DNA from: Biostraticola tofi
GTDB lineage: Bacteria; Pseudomonadota; Gammaproteobacteria; Enterobacterales; Enterobacteriaceae
NCBI RefSeq assembly: GCF_004343195.1
Contig: NZ_SMCR01000002.1
Location: 124,001-188,000, forward strand
Length of the DNA stretch: 64,000 bases
Direction: 5' to 3'
Every line of letters begins with the position of its first letter. Position 1 is the first letter of the stretch. Shown in pieces: positions 37,070-45,584 of the stretch. The notes under the pieces were generated by a model that was not told the origin of the DNA, made no database searches, and saw nothing but the letters and a program-made list of their open reading frames with translations. A program made the position numbers and the translations under genes.

Positions 37070-38134
37070 TCACACTGCTGGATGCTGCTCACGCCAGAGT
37101 TGGGCGTTGAGCAGCGCCTCATCGGCAGACAATGTTCCCAGGCGGCTGGAAAACTGCGTGTGCTGGCAGACGGAGCGATGTAACAGGGTGCGCAGGAATA
37201 ACGCCCGCCGCAGATCGGCAAAGCGCAGATTTGCGCCGCTGAAGTCGGCGTAACGTAAATCGCAGCGCTGAAAGCGGGCGTATTCTGCCGTGGCCCGATG
37301 GAACAGGCTTTGGACCAGAGAACTGTCACTGAAATCAGTCTGCAGCAGCACGGCATCGATAAATTGCGACTGGTCAAGACGGCTATGGGTAAGGCTGGCC
37401 TGCCGCAGATCGGCTTCGATAAACAAGGTGTGGTCTCCGAGGCAATGGTCCAGTCGGGCACCGACCAGCGAAGCGCCTTTGAAGCAGCTTTGGCTGAGAT
37501 CGGTATGACTCAAGTCGGCCTGGTCCATGCGGTTTTCGGTAAACTGGCAACGCAAAAAACGCTGACCAGGGTAGTGGCAATTGCGATGGTCACAACGGAC
37601 GAAGACGCTGTTTTCAAGGGCGCAACCGGTAAATCGGCTACCTCTCAGGTCGCAGTTGAAAAACACGCTGCCGGTTATTTGACATTGTTGCAAAATAGCG
37701 CGGTCAAGCGGCGTCTCGGACAGCAACACCTTGCTGAGGGTGGCATGCTCCAAGCGGATGCCGGTCAATGCGGTATGCAGCAACTGAGTCTGGTTCAACG
37801 TGGTGCGCAGGAACGACGCCTCCGTCAAATCACAATGGTTGAACAGGCACTGACTGACCGTTGCATCGCTGAAGTCAGCGCCGGGCAGATGGCAATGGGT
37901 AAACCGGCAGTCGTCAAGACAACGCTGGTTGAAATGGGCATTGTGGAAACGGCAGTGATCGAAAAGGGTATCCCGTATCGGCCCGGCGTTGGCGGGTAGC
38001 TGCGCAAAGGTGACATCGGTGAACATTGCCCCTATCAGCGCCACGCCTTGCAGTTGTTCAGGACCCAGAGTCACTTTGCTTATCACTTCTCCGTTGCTTA
38101 TCCGACGCTGAAGTGCTGCTGCCGTTACCTGCAT
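37070..38134 (-). CDS. Pentapeptide-repeat protein
   Basis: A 354-residue protein made almost entirely of pentapeptide repeats, A(D/N)LXX-like with many Cys and His (FDHCRFHNAHFNQRCLDDC, LRYADFSGANLRFADLRRAL). Such repeats fold as a right-handed quadrilateral beta helix. The role in T6SS is unknown; co-occurrence with DUF2169 and DUF4150 suggests effector-loading or spike-linked work. The ATG at 38134 has GGAGG upstream and overlaps the end of the DUF2169 fusion, so the pair is coupled. An in-frame ATG at 38245 would lie deep in the upstream gene. Confidence 0.85.
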   Translation of the reverse strand: MQVTAAALQRRISNGEVISKVTLGPEQLQGVALIGAMFTDVTFAQLPANAGPIRDTLFDHCRFHNAHFNQRCLDDCRFTHCHLPGADFSDATVSQCLFNHCDLTEASFLRTTLNQTQLLHTALTGIRLEHATLSKVLLSETPLDRAILQQCQITGSVFFNCDLRGSRFTGCALENSVFVRCDHRNCHYPGQRFLRCQFTENRMDQADLSHTDLSQSCFKGASLVGARLDHCLGDHTLFIEADLRQASLTHSRLDQSQFIDAVLLQTDFSDSSLVQSLFHRATAEYARFQRCDLRYADFSGANLRFADLRRALFLRTLLHRSVCQHTQFSSRLGTLSADEALLNAQLWREQHPAV

Positions 38135-40722
38135 GGCTGTTCCTCCGTCCGGCCGGGCAGGGTTTTGCACTGTTGAGTGTAGGCATCGGTCCAGCGGGTT
38201 CCCGGACCGTACAGCGCTTGGGAAATATCGGTTCGAAACAGACAAGCATAAGTCAGGTCAGTATCGGTAAGCACCGATTTTTGCAGCAGAGCGCCGGTCA
38301 GGTCGGCATAGGCCAGATTGGCGCCGGTCAGATCGGTGCGGATAAACAGGCTGCCGCCGGCAAACAATCCGGTCATGACTGCCTGACGCAAGCTGGCTTC
38401 GCTGAAATCACAGTTATCCGCCCGGCAATGGCTAAAATCAGCCTTTTCCAGCCCAAGGCCGCGAAAATGGCAACTGTCCAGCAGGGCATAGGCAAAGCTC
38501 GATCCCGGGGCCTTGGTGGTGCCGCTAAAAGCACAGCGGGTGAGCCGGGCATGGTCAAAAATGGCAGCGTCCAATTTGACGGCATGAAAGCTACATTCTT
38601 CCAGCCGGGCGTGATCAAAGCAGACATCGCTGATATCGCCCTCCAGGAAGGTGACCTTCCGCATTAGCGCCCGACTAAAATCGGGGCCAGGGCAGTCAGG
38701 CGCCGGGAAGTGGCAGTCTTCTAGCGAGGCCTGATCAAAGCGACAATGCAGCAGGCGGGTGCGCTCGAAATAAAGACCGGTCAACCGAGCCAGGCTAAAG
38801 CGGCAATCGATAAATATCGCCTGGACCAGCATGGTTGCTTTCAACGTCGCCTGGTCGAATTGGCAGTGTTGCCAGCGGGATCCCGTCAGGCAGGCGCTAT
38901 CGAAGGTTGCGCCATGCAGTACTGACTCGGTGACGGTCGCATTGGCCAGCATGGCCTCGGTGAAATCAGCGCCCTCTAACCGGCAGTGATGCAAAGTGAT
39001 ACTTTCGAGTAATGCCCGGCTGAAATCCGCCTGCCTTAAATCCAGGCCACTGAGATCCGCGCCGGTAAAATCCTGTCCGCTGAAATCCCGGCGATCGGCC
39101 ATGATAGCTATCGCCTTGCCGCGCAAGGCCAACTGCCGTTGCCCTGCCGCTTGAGCCGCCGGCGGACGTTCGCCGGCGGACATCATATACATCCGGTAGA
39201 GGCCCTGGCCTATCTGCTGACGCTCAGCGGTCTGCTGATGCCCAGCGGCCAGCTTGGCGAGGTCATCATTGCCATAGGGGAGGGTATCGTCCGCTGGAAA
39301 CGCATTGAGCCGTTTCAGCATCTGGTGATATTGCGCGGGCCCGGCGGGCAGCGCCAAGCTGTCCTGAGGCGGCATACCTGCGCTGGCCGCTTTTTGCCTG
39401 AGGCTTGCTTCGATGGCCTCCATCTGATCGATAGCCTCCCGGTGATCGATGGTTTGCATGTGATCGATGCCACCCGGCACCACACCGGCCTCCATCAGTC
39501 CGGTGACTTCCTGGCTACCGGGCGCAAGCACCGACTGATGACTCTCCCGCAGCGCCGCTTCCCGCCGGGCAAGATGGTCCATCAGGGAACTTGGGCTGCT
39601 GGTGGGTTCACTGTCAAGCCAAGGGCCGATAATCGCCCTGGAGACCAGCTCTTGCTCCCACCGGACGATATCACCCCCCGGCTTGCGGGCGGCACGCGTG
39701 CGCATCACCTCCTGGTAGTGGGCAGGCGGGCGGGCAGCTTCGGCCGTTTCAATGGCGACCAGTAACTGGCCAACGTCGGCGGCATCATCTTCGCTGATGG
39801 CAATGGAGCCTTGCCAGAACAGCATCAGTTGATCCCGATGAGGGAAAAACCACAGCGTTGTCAGCCCGAGAACAACTTCAACCGCAGACTGCGGTTCGTG
39901 CTTATAGTTGATAAAACCGCGGGCGCGCCATGCCGGCAACTGACCTTGCTGCACCGCAAGGGTCGGGTGCATATTGCGGATAAGCCACGGCGCAGCGGCG
40001 GGCACTTCGCCCCGCCCAGGCCACCATTGGTCCGACGGCGCACGGTTGAACAAATGCAGGTCCATATCCGGTGCAAACCCCGGGAAACCCTGCAGCCGCC
40101 AGCTTTCGTCGTACTGTTTACCCATCAGGCCGAGCTGGGCCTGACTGGTGAATTCAATCGGTCCAAGCGTAGCCGGCGGCGGCTGTTGCCGTGAAGAGGT
40201 CATCGGGACGTCGACAGGTTCCACATTAGGCAACGGCAGATAGTGTCGGCCATCGATACATCGTGGTTCCATGCCGATCCCCAGCGGATTCACCGGGTGA
40301 GCGGGGCCGCCATAGGCATGGCTAAGATCGAGCGGCATACGATCGAAGGGCCGGGGAGGGGTGGCCTGGTTCTGCAGCCAATAACGATCCCCTGACACTG
40401 ACAGGCATTTTTCTTTATCGCCGACCTGAACGGTAACGATACAGTGCGGCTGCTGTGGCTGCTGTGGCTGCTGTGGCTGATGGCAGGGCCAGGCATAACC
40501 ACTGACCAGATATTCTGCCGAGGGCTTGGGAATGCCCGCGTCAAGCAAACAACCTTCAGGCAGCTCCTCGGCCGCCAGTTGCCAGAGTTCCGGTTCAGGA
40601 CGCAGCTTGGGAGCGCTGCTCATATCGGTCAGCGCCATCACCGTAACGCCGAGGCGGTGTTTACCACTCTGGCTCCATGGGCGCTGCATAACCGACAGAC
40701 GCAGGGGTTTTATCACGTGCAT
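38125..40722 (-). CDS. DUF2169 domain fused to pentapeptide repeats
   Basis: An 865-residue two-part protein. The N-terminal DUF2169 domain (about residues 1-370: MHVIKPLRLSVMQRPW, MPLDLSHAYGGPAHPVNPLG, QGFPGFAPDMDLHLFNRAPS, VVLGLTTLWFFPHRDQLMLF) is known from Agrobacterium and other T6SS loci as an effector adaptor/chaperone partner of VgrG and DUF4150 proteins. A helical linker follows. From about 545 to 855 there are pentapeptide repeats (FSGQDFTGADLSGLDLRQAD). A short Gln-Pro-Gln tract lies near residue 83. It lies directly after vgrG. Function as an adaptor is inferred from the family, not shown here. Confidence 0.88.
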   Translation of the reverse strand: MHVIKPLRLSVMQRPWSQSGKHRLGVTVMALTDMSSAPKLRPEPELWQLAAEELPEGCLLDAGIPKPSAEYLVSGYAWPCHQPQQPQQPQQPHCIVTVQVGDKEKCLSVSGDRYWLQNQATPPRPFDRMPLDLSHAYGGPAHPVNPLGIGMEPRCIDGRHYLPLPNVEPVDVPMTSSRQQPPPATLGPIEFTSQAQLGLMGKQYDESWRLQGFPGFAPDMDLHLFNRAPSDQWWPGRGEVPAAAPWLIRNMHPTLAVQQGQLPAWRARGFINYKHEPQSAVEVVLGLTTLWFFPHRDQLMLFWQGSIAISEDDAADVGQLLVAIETAEAARPPAHYQEVMRTRAARKPGGDIVRWEQELVSRAIIGPWLDSEPTSSPSSLMDHLARREAALRESHQSVLAPGSQEVTGLMEAGVVPGGIDHMQTIDHREAIDQMEAIEASLRQKAASAGMPPQDSLALPAGPAQYHQMLKRLNAFPADDTLPYGNDDLAKLAAGHQQTAERQQIGQGLYRMYMMSAGERPPAAQAAGQRQLALRGKAIAIMADRRDFSGQDFTGADLSGLDLRQADFSRALLESITLHHCRLEGADFTEAMLANATVTESVLHGATFDSACLTGSRWQHCQFDQATLKATMLVQAIFIDCRFSLARLTGLYFERTRLLHCRFDQASLEDCHFPAPDCPGPDFSRALMRKVTFLEGDISDVCFDHARLEECSFHAVKLDAAIFDHARLTRCAFSGTTKAPGSSFAYALLDSCHFRGLGLEKADFSHCRADNCDFSEASLRQAVMTGLFAGGSLFIRTDLTGANLAYADLTGALLQKSVLTDTDLTYACLFRTDISQALYGPGTRWTDAYTQQCKTLPGRTEEQPCR
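40448..40479 (-). repeat. 9-bp tandem repeat encoding a Gln-Pro-Gln tract
   Basis: About three and a half copies of GGCTGCTGT (plus strand) encode QPQQPQQPQQP near residue 83 of the DUF2169 protein. Units of nine bases preserve frame when copy number changes. Confidence 0.85.
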
Positions 40723-40746
40723 CAGACTGCCTTGGTTGGGGAAAAA

Positions 40747-43200
40747 TCAGATAAACAGCGTGATGGCGCTGGTATTGATGCTCACCAGGGATCCCCTCAT
40801 TTCCAGGTTTCCCAGGGAGATATTGATGCCGACCGTGGATACCTGCAACTGAGTGTTGGCCATGCGCATCTGGCTAGTGGAGACCACCATGCCGTCATTT
40901 TCCATGGCCATTTGCGAGGTCGACATACGCAGGGCATTCACTTGCTGAATTGACGCGATGACCAGGGAGCCATTTTTAGCATGCACCTCGAATTGATCCG
41001 ATGCTTTATTGACGATGTTATTGCCTGACAACTGCATCGTGCCTTCACAGTGCAGCTGCAGGTCGGCATCGCTGCCGATTCGACGATCGGCGCCGGCATG
41101 CTCCTGCCAGCGGCCGGCAACCCGGCTGTCGGCATCGCCTTCGATTTTCAGCCGCTGATCGTTGCTGATGGTCCGGACATCACCGCCCTCCACCGTGCTG
41201 ACCACGCCGTGCCGATAGACCAGTTCAGACGGGCGGCCATCGGTTGCTTCGCTGGCGCAGTGATCGCTGATGCCTTCAGCTAACGCCTGAACCCCTGGTC
41301 GCGCTGGGTCACTGGTGTTGATAGCGGCTATATCCGGACGGGGCCGCGCCAGTCGCTGGCCAAAGATGATCTTTTCCCCCGCCTCAAACATGATATTCCC
41401 ATCGGCGCGGCAGCTAAGGCTGGTTCCGGTTTGCAGGATCGTCTGCTGACTGGTATTGAATTCAATATTGCCGCTGACCTGTCGATACTCGCCGCCGGTG
41501 ACCACCGAGGTGCTGCCACCGGCTAATACCTGCGAGCTTTTTCCCAGGCCGAAGATCTGCATGTCGGGTTGTTTTTTGAACGTATGGCAGGGTCCAGCAT
41601 GGATATAACGGCTGGCGCCGGTGATCTGCTGATCCAGGGCACCGCCGACCGACAGGGTTTTATTGTGTTCAACCGACACTTGCATATCCCGTTCCGCATG
41701 TTGGCAGTATTGTTCATGGCCCGGGGTATCATCCAGGATCAGGTGGCTGGCGTTTTCCGGGCTGCCGCCGATGCTGCGGCTGACAAAGCCCATCTTGTTT
41801 GCGCCTGCCGGCAGTTCCCACGGCGGCATGGCATCCTGATTGTAAACGCGGGCGATTACCATCGGGCGGTCGGGATCGCCGTTGATAAAATCGACGACCA
41901 CTTCCTCGCCGACCCGGGGGACCTGCAGACACCCGTATTTCCAGCCGGCCCAACCGCTGGCAACCCTGACCCAGCAGGAACTGGTGTCATCACCGGCCCC
42001 ATGGCGGTCCCAACGAAATTTCAGTTTTACCCTGCCATGTTGATCGGTCCAGACCGGTCTGCCCGCAGGCCCGACCACCTCAGCGGTTTGCGGGCCGCAG
42101 GTTTTCGGCCAGGGTGTATTGCGGGCCGGTCGCCAAAAGCGCCCGGCAGGTATCACCGAGCAGCTGACGCTGAATTCGCTGCTGGGCTGCTGTTCCGACT
42201 GATAGCGCAAGTCCTGCAGGCAATATGTCGCATCGGTGGTCAGATACGGTTTATCAGTCGACCCCGCCGGGCCGCCGCGGAAAATAAATCGACTGCCGGC
42301 ACTGATGCCTCTGGCGGTTCCCTGCGCCGACATCCGCAGCTGCCTGGCCGCCGAGGCCTGCTGGCGAATACGGGCATAATCCTGGCCCTGCTGGCCGTCA
42401 ATAAAGCCACCAGGCCAGTCGAACACCTCGCCGCTATGATGGCCAGGGCGGTCCTGATGCTGGCAAGTCTCCAGTAAATGCGCTCTGGGCTTACGGAAGT
42501 CATAATCGTCATGACCATAGACAGAGGCCGTCGTTTCGTGGATCAAGCGCCAGTCCTGTATGCCTTCCTGGTGATCAGTCAGGCCGAATCCAGGCTGCTG
42601 AAAAGAAATATCATCATAACCGGCTACCGGGTGATGGGCTTCAGGGGCATCGGCCAGCACCAGTCGATGGCCATTTTTCTGATGAGTAAAAAAATAATAA
42701 ATCCCTTCGTGCTCCATCAGCCGACTGAGGAAATCAAAGGTACTCTCTGCATACTGGACACAATATTCCCACTGGCGGTACTGGCCGATCAGTCGGCTTT
42801 CATATTCAATCTTATATGCTGATAAAACCGCAGACAGTATTTCCGGGACTGATTTTTCCTGCCAGATCCTGAAATCGCGATTTTGGCTGAGATACCAGGC
42901 TGCGGGATGCAGCGTCAGCAAGTAACGCCTCATTTTATGATTTACTCTTTCCCCGCCGCTGGTAGTTATACGAGTAACATAACCATGAAAATACCGGTAT
43001 TCACCGGTCGATAATGCCATGCGGAATGACACTGTTTTACCCAGCAGGATGTTGACGTCGATATTGTCGCGTTGCGTGAGGAATTCTGCAGTGTATTCAT
43101 ATAAAGCAGATAAAGATTCCTTGCCGGTCAGTTTGCTGAATAAGAAATAACCCTCGCCATATTTATCCAACGGTGTATAGGCTTTTATATTACTTTGCAT
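40747..43200 (-). CDS. vgrG: T6SS spike protein VgrG (TssI)
   Basis: Trimeric spike of 817 residues. The gp27-like part spans about 1-390 (KYGEGYFLFSKLTGKESLSA, then YYFFTHQKNGHRLVLAD). The gp5 OB fold has WTDQHGRVKLKFRWDRHGAG and CLQVPRVGEEVVVDFINGDP, then DRPMVIARVYNQD. The beta-helical spike continues to the end. The last 63 or so residues hold Ser/Met/Gln-rich repeats (MSTSQMAMENDG, VSTSQMRMANTQ) instead of a recognisable toxin domain. The ATG at 43200 has AAGGA upstream. It follows the response-regulator gene by 71 bases and leads the DUF2169 gene by 24. Confidence 0.96.
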   Translation of the reverse strand: MQSNIKAYTPLDKYGEGYFLFSKLTGKESLSALYEYTAEFLTQRDNIDVNILLGKTVSFRMALSTGEYRYFHGYVTRITTSGGERVNHKMRRYLLTLHPAAWYLSQNRDFRIWQEKSVPEILSAVLSAYKIEYESRLIGQYRQWEYCVQYAESTFDFLSRLMEHEGIYYFFTHQKNGHRLVLADAPEAHHPVAGYDDISFQQPGFGLTDHQEGIQDWRLIHETTASVYGHDDYDFRKPRAHLLETCQHQDRPGHHSGEVFDWPGGFIDGQQGQDYARIRQQASAARQLRMSAQGTARGISAGSRFIFRGGPAGSTDKPYLTTDATYCLQDLRYQSEQQPSSEFSVSCSVIPAGRFWRPARNTPWPKTCGPQTAEVVGPAGRPVWTDQHGRVKLKFRWDRHGAGDDTSSCWVRVASGWAGWKYGCLQVPRVGEEVVVDFINGDPDRPMVIARVYNQDAMPPWELPAGANKMGFVSRSIGGSPENASHLILDDTPGHEQYCQHAERDMQVSVEHNKTLSVGGALDQQITGASRYIHAGPCHTFKKQPDMQIFGLGKSSQVLAGGSTSVVTGGEYRQVSGNIEFNTSQQTILQTGTSLSCRADGNIMFEAGEKIIFGQRLARPRPDIAAINTSDPARPGVQALAEGISDHCASEATDGRPSELVYRHGVVSTVEGGDVRTISNDQRLKIEGDADSRVAGRWQEHAGADRRIGSDADLQLHCEGTMQLSGNNIVNKASDQFEVHAKNGSLVIASIQQVNALRMSTSQMAMENDGMVVSTSQMRMANTQLQVSTVGINISLGNLEMRGSLVSINTSAITLFI

Positions 43201-43271
43201 GAGATTCCTTTTCACACGGAATAGAATCCGTCCTGAAGAGATGATTATATCTTCACTATACAAGAGGAATA

Positions 43272-43910
43272 TTATGGCTCCATCATGCCATAACGTTGCG
43301 ACCAGCGAATCAATTCTGTCGCCTTATGAACGTTTAATTTCTTCATCATATTCAATCGATGGGTTTCCACCGTCTTCCGGCTGATTGACAGCTTATCGGC
43401 AATGACCGGGTTACTTGCACCCTCGGCAATCTGCTTCAGTACCTGCCTCTCCCGCAGCGTCAGCAGTGGAATCTTCACATCGCCGATATCAATCTGCTGC
43501 AGTACCTGGCCGCTGTCCAGCAGTGGATCAATATAGCGTTTACCGGCCGCTACGCATTGCAGGCCCGACAGCAGCGTTTGCTGCGAACTTTTCTTTAATA
43601 CATACCCTGAGGCCCCCTGCCGCAATGCGCTGGCGGCGTGTAGCTCATGCCCACGCGACGTCAGTACCAGGATACGCATCGCCGGCCAGCGACGATGCAG
43701 CTGTGCGATGACGTCAAGGCCATCCATTCCCGGCAGATCCAGTTCAAGAATCACGATGTCCGGGCGCTCTTCCCGGCACAGTGCATAAGCATCCAGGCCA
43801 TTTTTCGCCTGGCCGGCAATGTGATAATGCGCATGTGGGGCAAGAATCATTCTTATACCGTTAAGAATTAATCCATGACCATCAATTAACACTAGTCTGG
43901 TTTCCATCAT
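43272..43910 (-). CDS. NarL/LuxR-type response regulator with atypical receiver
   Basis: A 212-residue protein: receiver domain (about 4-120), linker, and LuxR-type helix-turn-helix (about 147-205; LTLRERQVLKQIAEGASNPV, then ISRKTVETHRLNMMKKLNV). In the receiver, RPDIVILELDLPGMDGLDVI aligns with the usual phospho-site so that Glu56 replaces the acceptor Asp, and the acidic pair at residues 10-11 is Asp-Gly instead of Asp-Asp. The switch Thr (LVLTSRG) and Lys (GYVLKKSS) remain. No histidine kinase is nearby. Phosphorylation-independent activity is therefore likely (inference). Its place at the head of the vgrG operon makes it the probable local regulator of the T6SS. Confidence 0.9.
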   Translation of the reverse strand: MMETRLVLIDGHGLILNGIRMILAPHAHYHIAGQAKNGLDAYALCREERPDIVILELDLPGMDGLDVIAQLHRRWPAMRILVLTSRGHELHAASALRQGASGYVLKKSSQQTLLSGLQCVAAGKRYIDPLLDSGQVLQQIDIGDVKIPLLTLRERQVLKQIAEGASNPVIADKLSISRKTVETHRLNMMKKLNVHKATELIRWSQRYGMMEP

Positions 43911-44593
43911 TATTTTTCCTTGGAATCGATAGTCAGCTATAAATCTCTGAGTCGGTGATTATTTTAATAAGACATCTCAAGCTGACTGACGTTACTCTAG
44001 AAATTTCATTATCATTAACACCGGCGTCGATTTTAAACAGTCAATCGAATTTTGCCTGATTTATCATCGCCGATTACTGGCATGTTAATATCAGTTTATC
44101 GGTATTTCTATAAGCCGAAATAAGTCGAATTAATGGTTTGAATAGGCATATTGTTGTTTTTTTCACGGTAGTCATGTTCGTGTTTACGACGTTACGTTTT
44201 CTATTTATTGCACTATAGCGGGCAGTGACAGAATAATGTACTGCCTGTAAAAATCAAATTATTAATCATGATGACCTGTTTTAATGCTTAAATGTTTTCA
44301 GATGGTTTAACTTTTTATCCTATTTGATCGTTTTATTTTACCATCTGATAAAGAGTGATGCCTGCCGGCAGGCTCAGGCAATACGCCATCAGGCGAGTTC
44401 CTCAGAAGTAATACGTATCACGCCTTTGCTGTCCATATCCCGGGTCGGGATGGAGTGCTGCATCTTTAGTACCCTGGATACAGTGATCTGGCCACAGCAA
44501 CTGTTGCCATAGGGGGTAACCGCAGGCAAAATTCAACGTGCCGGCAGGGGATTCTTCCCACTACCTGACCATCTGATGATTGAGGTGAAAGTC
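43911..44593. other. AT-rich intergenic stretch at the right edge of the T6SS island
   Basis: About 680 bases, strongly AT-rich from 43920 to about 44340, then GC-richer. It should carry the promoter of the response regulator-vgrG operon on the minus strand. A short open frame of 24 codons on the minus strand (44389-44463, MQHSIPTRDMDSKGVIRITS...) may be a gene remnant or chance. No longer gene is supported. Confidence 0.6.
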
Positions 44594-45409
44594 ATGAAAG
44601 TCGCTATGGGGCAGTTTGCCGTAAGTCGTGAATGGCAGAAGAACGCCCAGACCTGTATCTCTTTGATGGCCAAGGCAAATGCCACCGGCGCCGACCTGCT
44701 GGTGATGCCTGAATGGGTATTGGCCCAGGATCTCGCTGATCCTGAAGGGGCGCTGAGGGCGGCCCAGCCGCTGGATGGGCCGTTTGTCAGCCTGCTGCTG
44801 GCGGCCAGCCGCGAAAACACCCTGACCAGCATCATGAGTATTCATGTGCCGACTGAAGGCCGTCAGGTCAAGAACGTGCTTATTGCCATACGGGAGGGTG
44901 AAATCATCGGCCATTATGAAAAGATGCATTTGTATGATGCCTTCACCCTGCGCGAATCCGAGCGGGTGGTGCCGGGAAACAGCATACCGCCGCTGATAGA
45001 GGTTGCCGGCATCAAGGTCGGCCTGATGATCTGCTATGACCTGCGTTTCCCTGAACTGGCCCGTCGTCTGGTGGTTGACGGAGCCCAGGTGCTGGTGTTG
45101 CCCGCTGCCTGGGTAAAAGGTCCACATAAAGAGCAGCACTGGGAGGTGCTGGTTACCGCCCGCGCGCTGGAAAATACCTGCTATCTGGTAGCGGTCGGCG
45201 AGTGCGGACCGCGGAATATTGGCAACAGCATGGTAGCCGACCCCCTCGGTGTGGTTATCGCCAGGGCGGCAGAAGGCCCGGGCCTGGTGTTTACTGAACT
45301 GGATCCCGAGCGGATTACCTATGCGCGTCATGTGTTGCCGGTGCTGGAGAATCGCCGTTTTGCACGCCCCGAGCTTATAGGGAACGAGCGTAATCCACCT
45401 CAGTCATAA
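44594..45409 (+). CDS. Carbon-nitrogen hydrolase (nitrilase superfamily amidase)
   Basis: Nitrilase-superfamily amidohydrolase of 271 residues with the full catalytic set: Glu in LLVMPEWVLAQD, Lys in GHYEKMHLYDAF and Cys in GLMICYDLRFPELARRL. The pattern resembles deaminated-glutathione amidase/omega-amidase-like enzymes (YbeM/Nit1 group), but the substrate cannot be fixed. The ATG at 44594 is preceded by GAGGTG; an in-frame ATG 18 bases earlier is less favourable. It precedes the ABC-importer operon by 175 bases, with a perfect inverted repeat between, so linkage to that operon is possible but not shown. Confidence 0.88.
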   Translation: MKVAMGQFAVSREWQKNAQTCISLMAKANATGADLLVMPEWVLAQDLADPEGALRAAQPLDGPFVSLLLAASRENTLTSIMSIHVPTEGRQVKNVLIAIREGEIIGHYEKMHLYDAFTLRESERVVPGNSIPPLIEVAGIKVGLMICYDLRFPELARRLVVDGAQVLVLPAAWVKGPHKEQHWEVLVTARALENTCYLVAVGECGPRNIGNSMVADPLGVVIARAAEGPGLVFTELDPERITYARHVLPVLENRRFARPELIGNERNPPQS

Positions 45410-45448
45410 AGCGGCCCTGACCGCTGACACACTAGCTGCTTAACGCGT

Positions 45449-45482
45449 CTGGGATGCTCAGTTATTGAATTGAGCATCCCAG
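45449..45482. repeat. Perfect 12-bp inverted repeat between the amidase and ABC operon
   Basis: CTGGGATGCTCA and TGAGCATCCCAG flank a 10-base loop, 39 bases after the amidase stop. No T-run follows. It could be a terminator helped by Rho, or an operator for the downstream operon. Confidence 0.7.
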
Positions 45483-45584
45483 ATCTCCCACTATATGCAC
45501 ATTTTTAGCTGAAGTTGTTCGTTCTGATTCATGCCTATCTGCATTACTCTGGCCGCCGAATATTTTCAGCGTCCAGGAGTTCAC

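Noticed and set aside
37298-38667. Two plus-strand open frames (about 233 and 213 codons) with repetitive Val/Gly/Gln sequence
   Set aside because: They are antisense to the two pentapeptide-repeat genes; the periodicity is inherited from the repeats on the true coding strand.
41569-42477. Plus-strand open frame of 302 codons
   Set aside because: It is antisense to vgrG over the conserved gp5/OB region; no ribosome site and an unnatural composition.
44324-44512. Plus-strand 62-codon open frame in the AT-rich gap
   Set aside because: No ribosome site, mixed composition, and it crosses the composition boundary; not supported as a gene.
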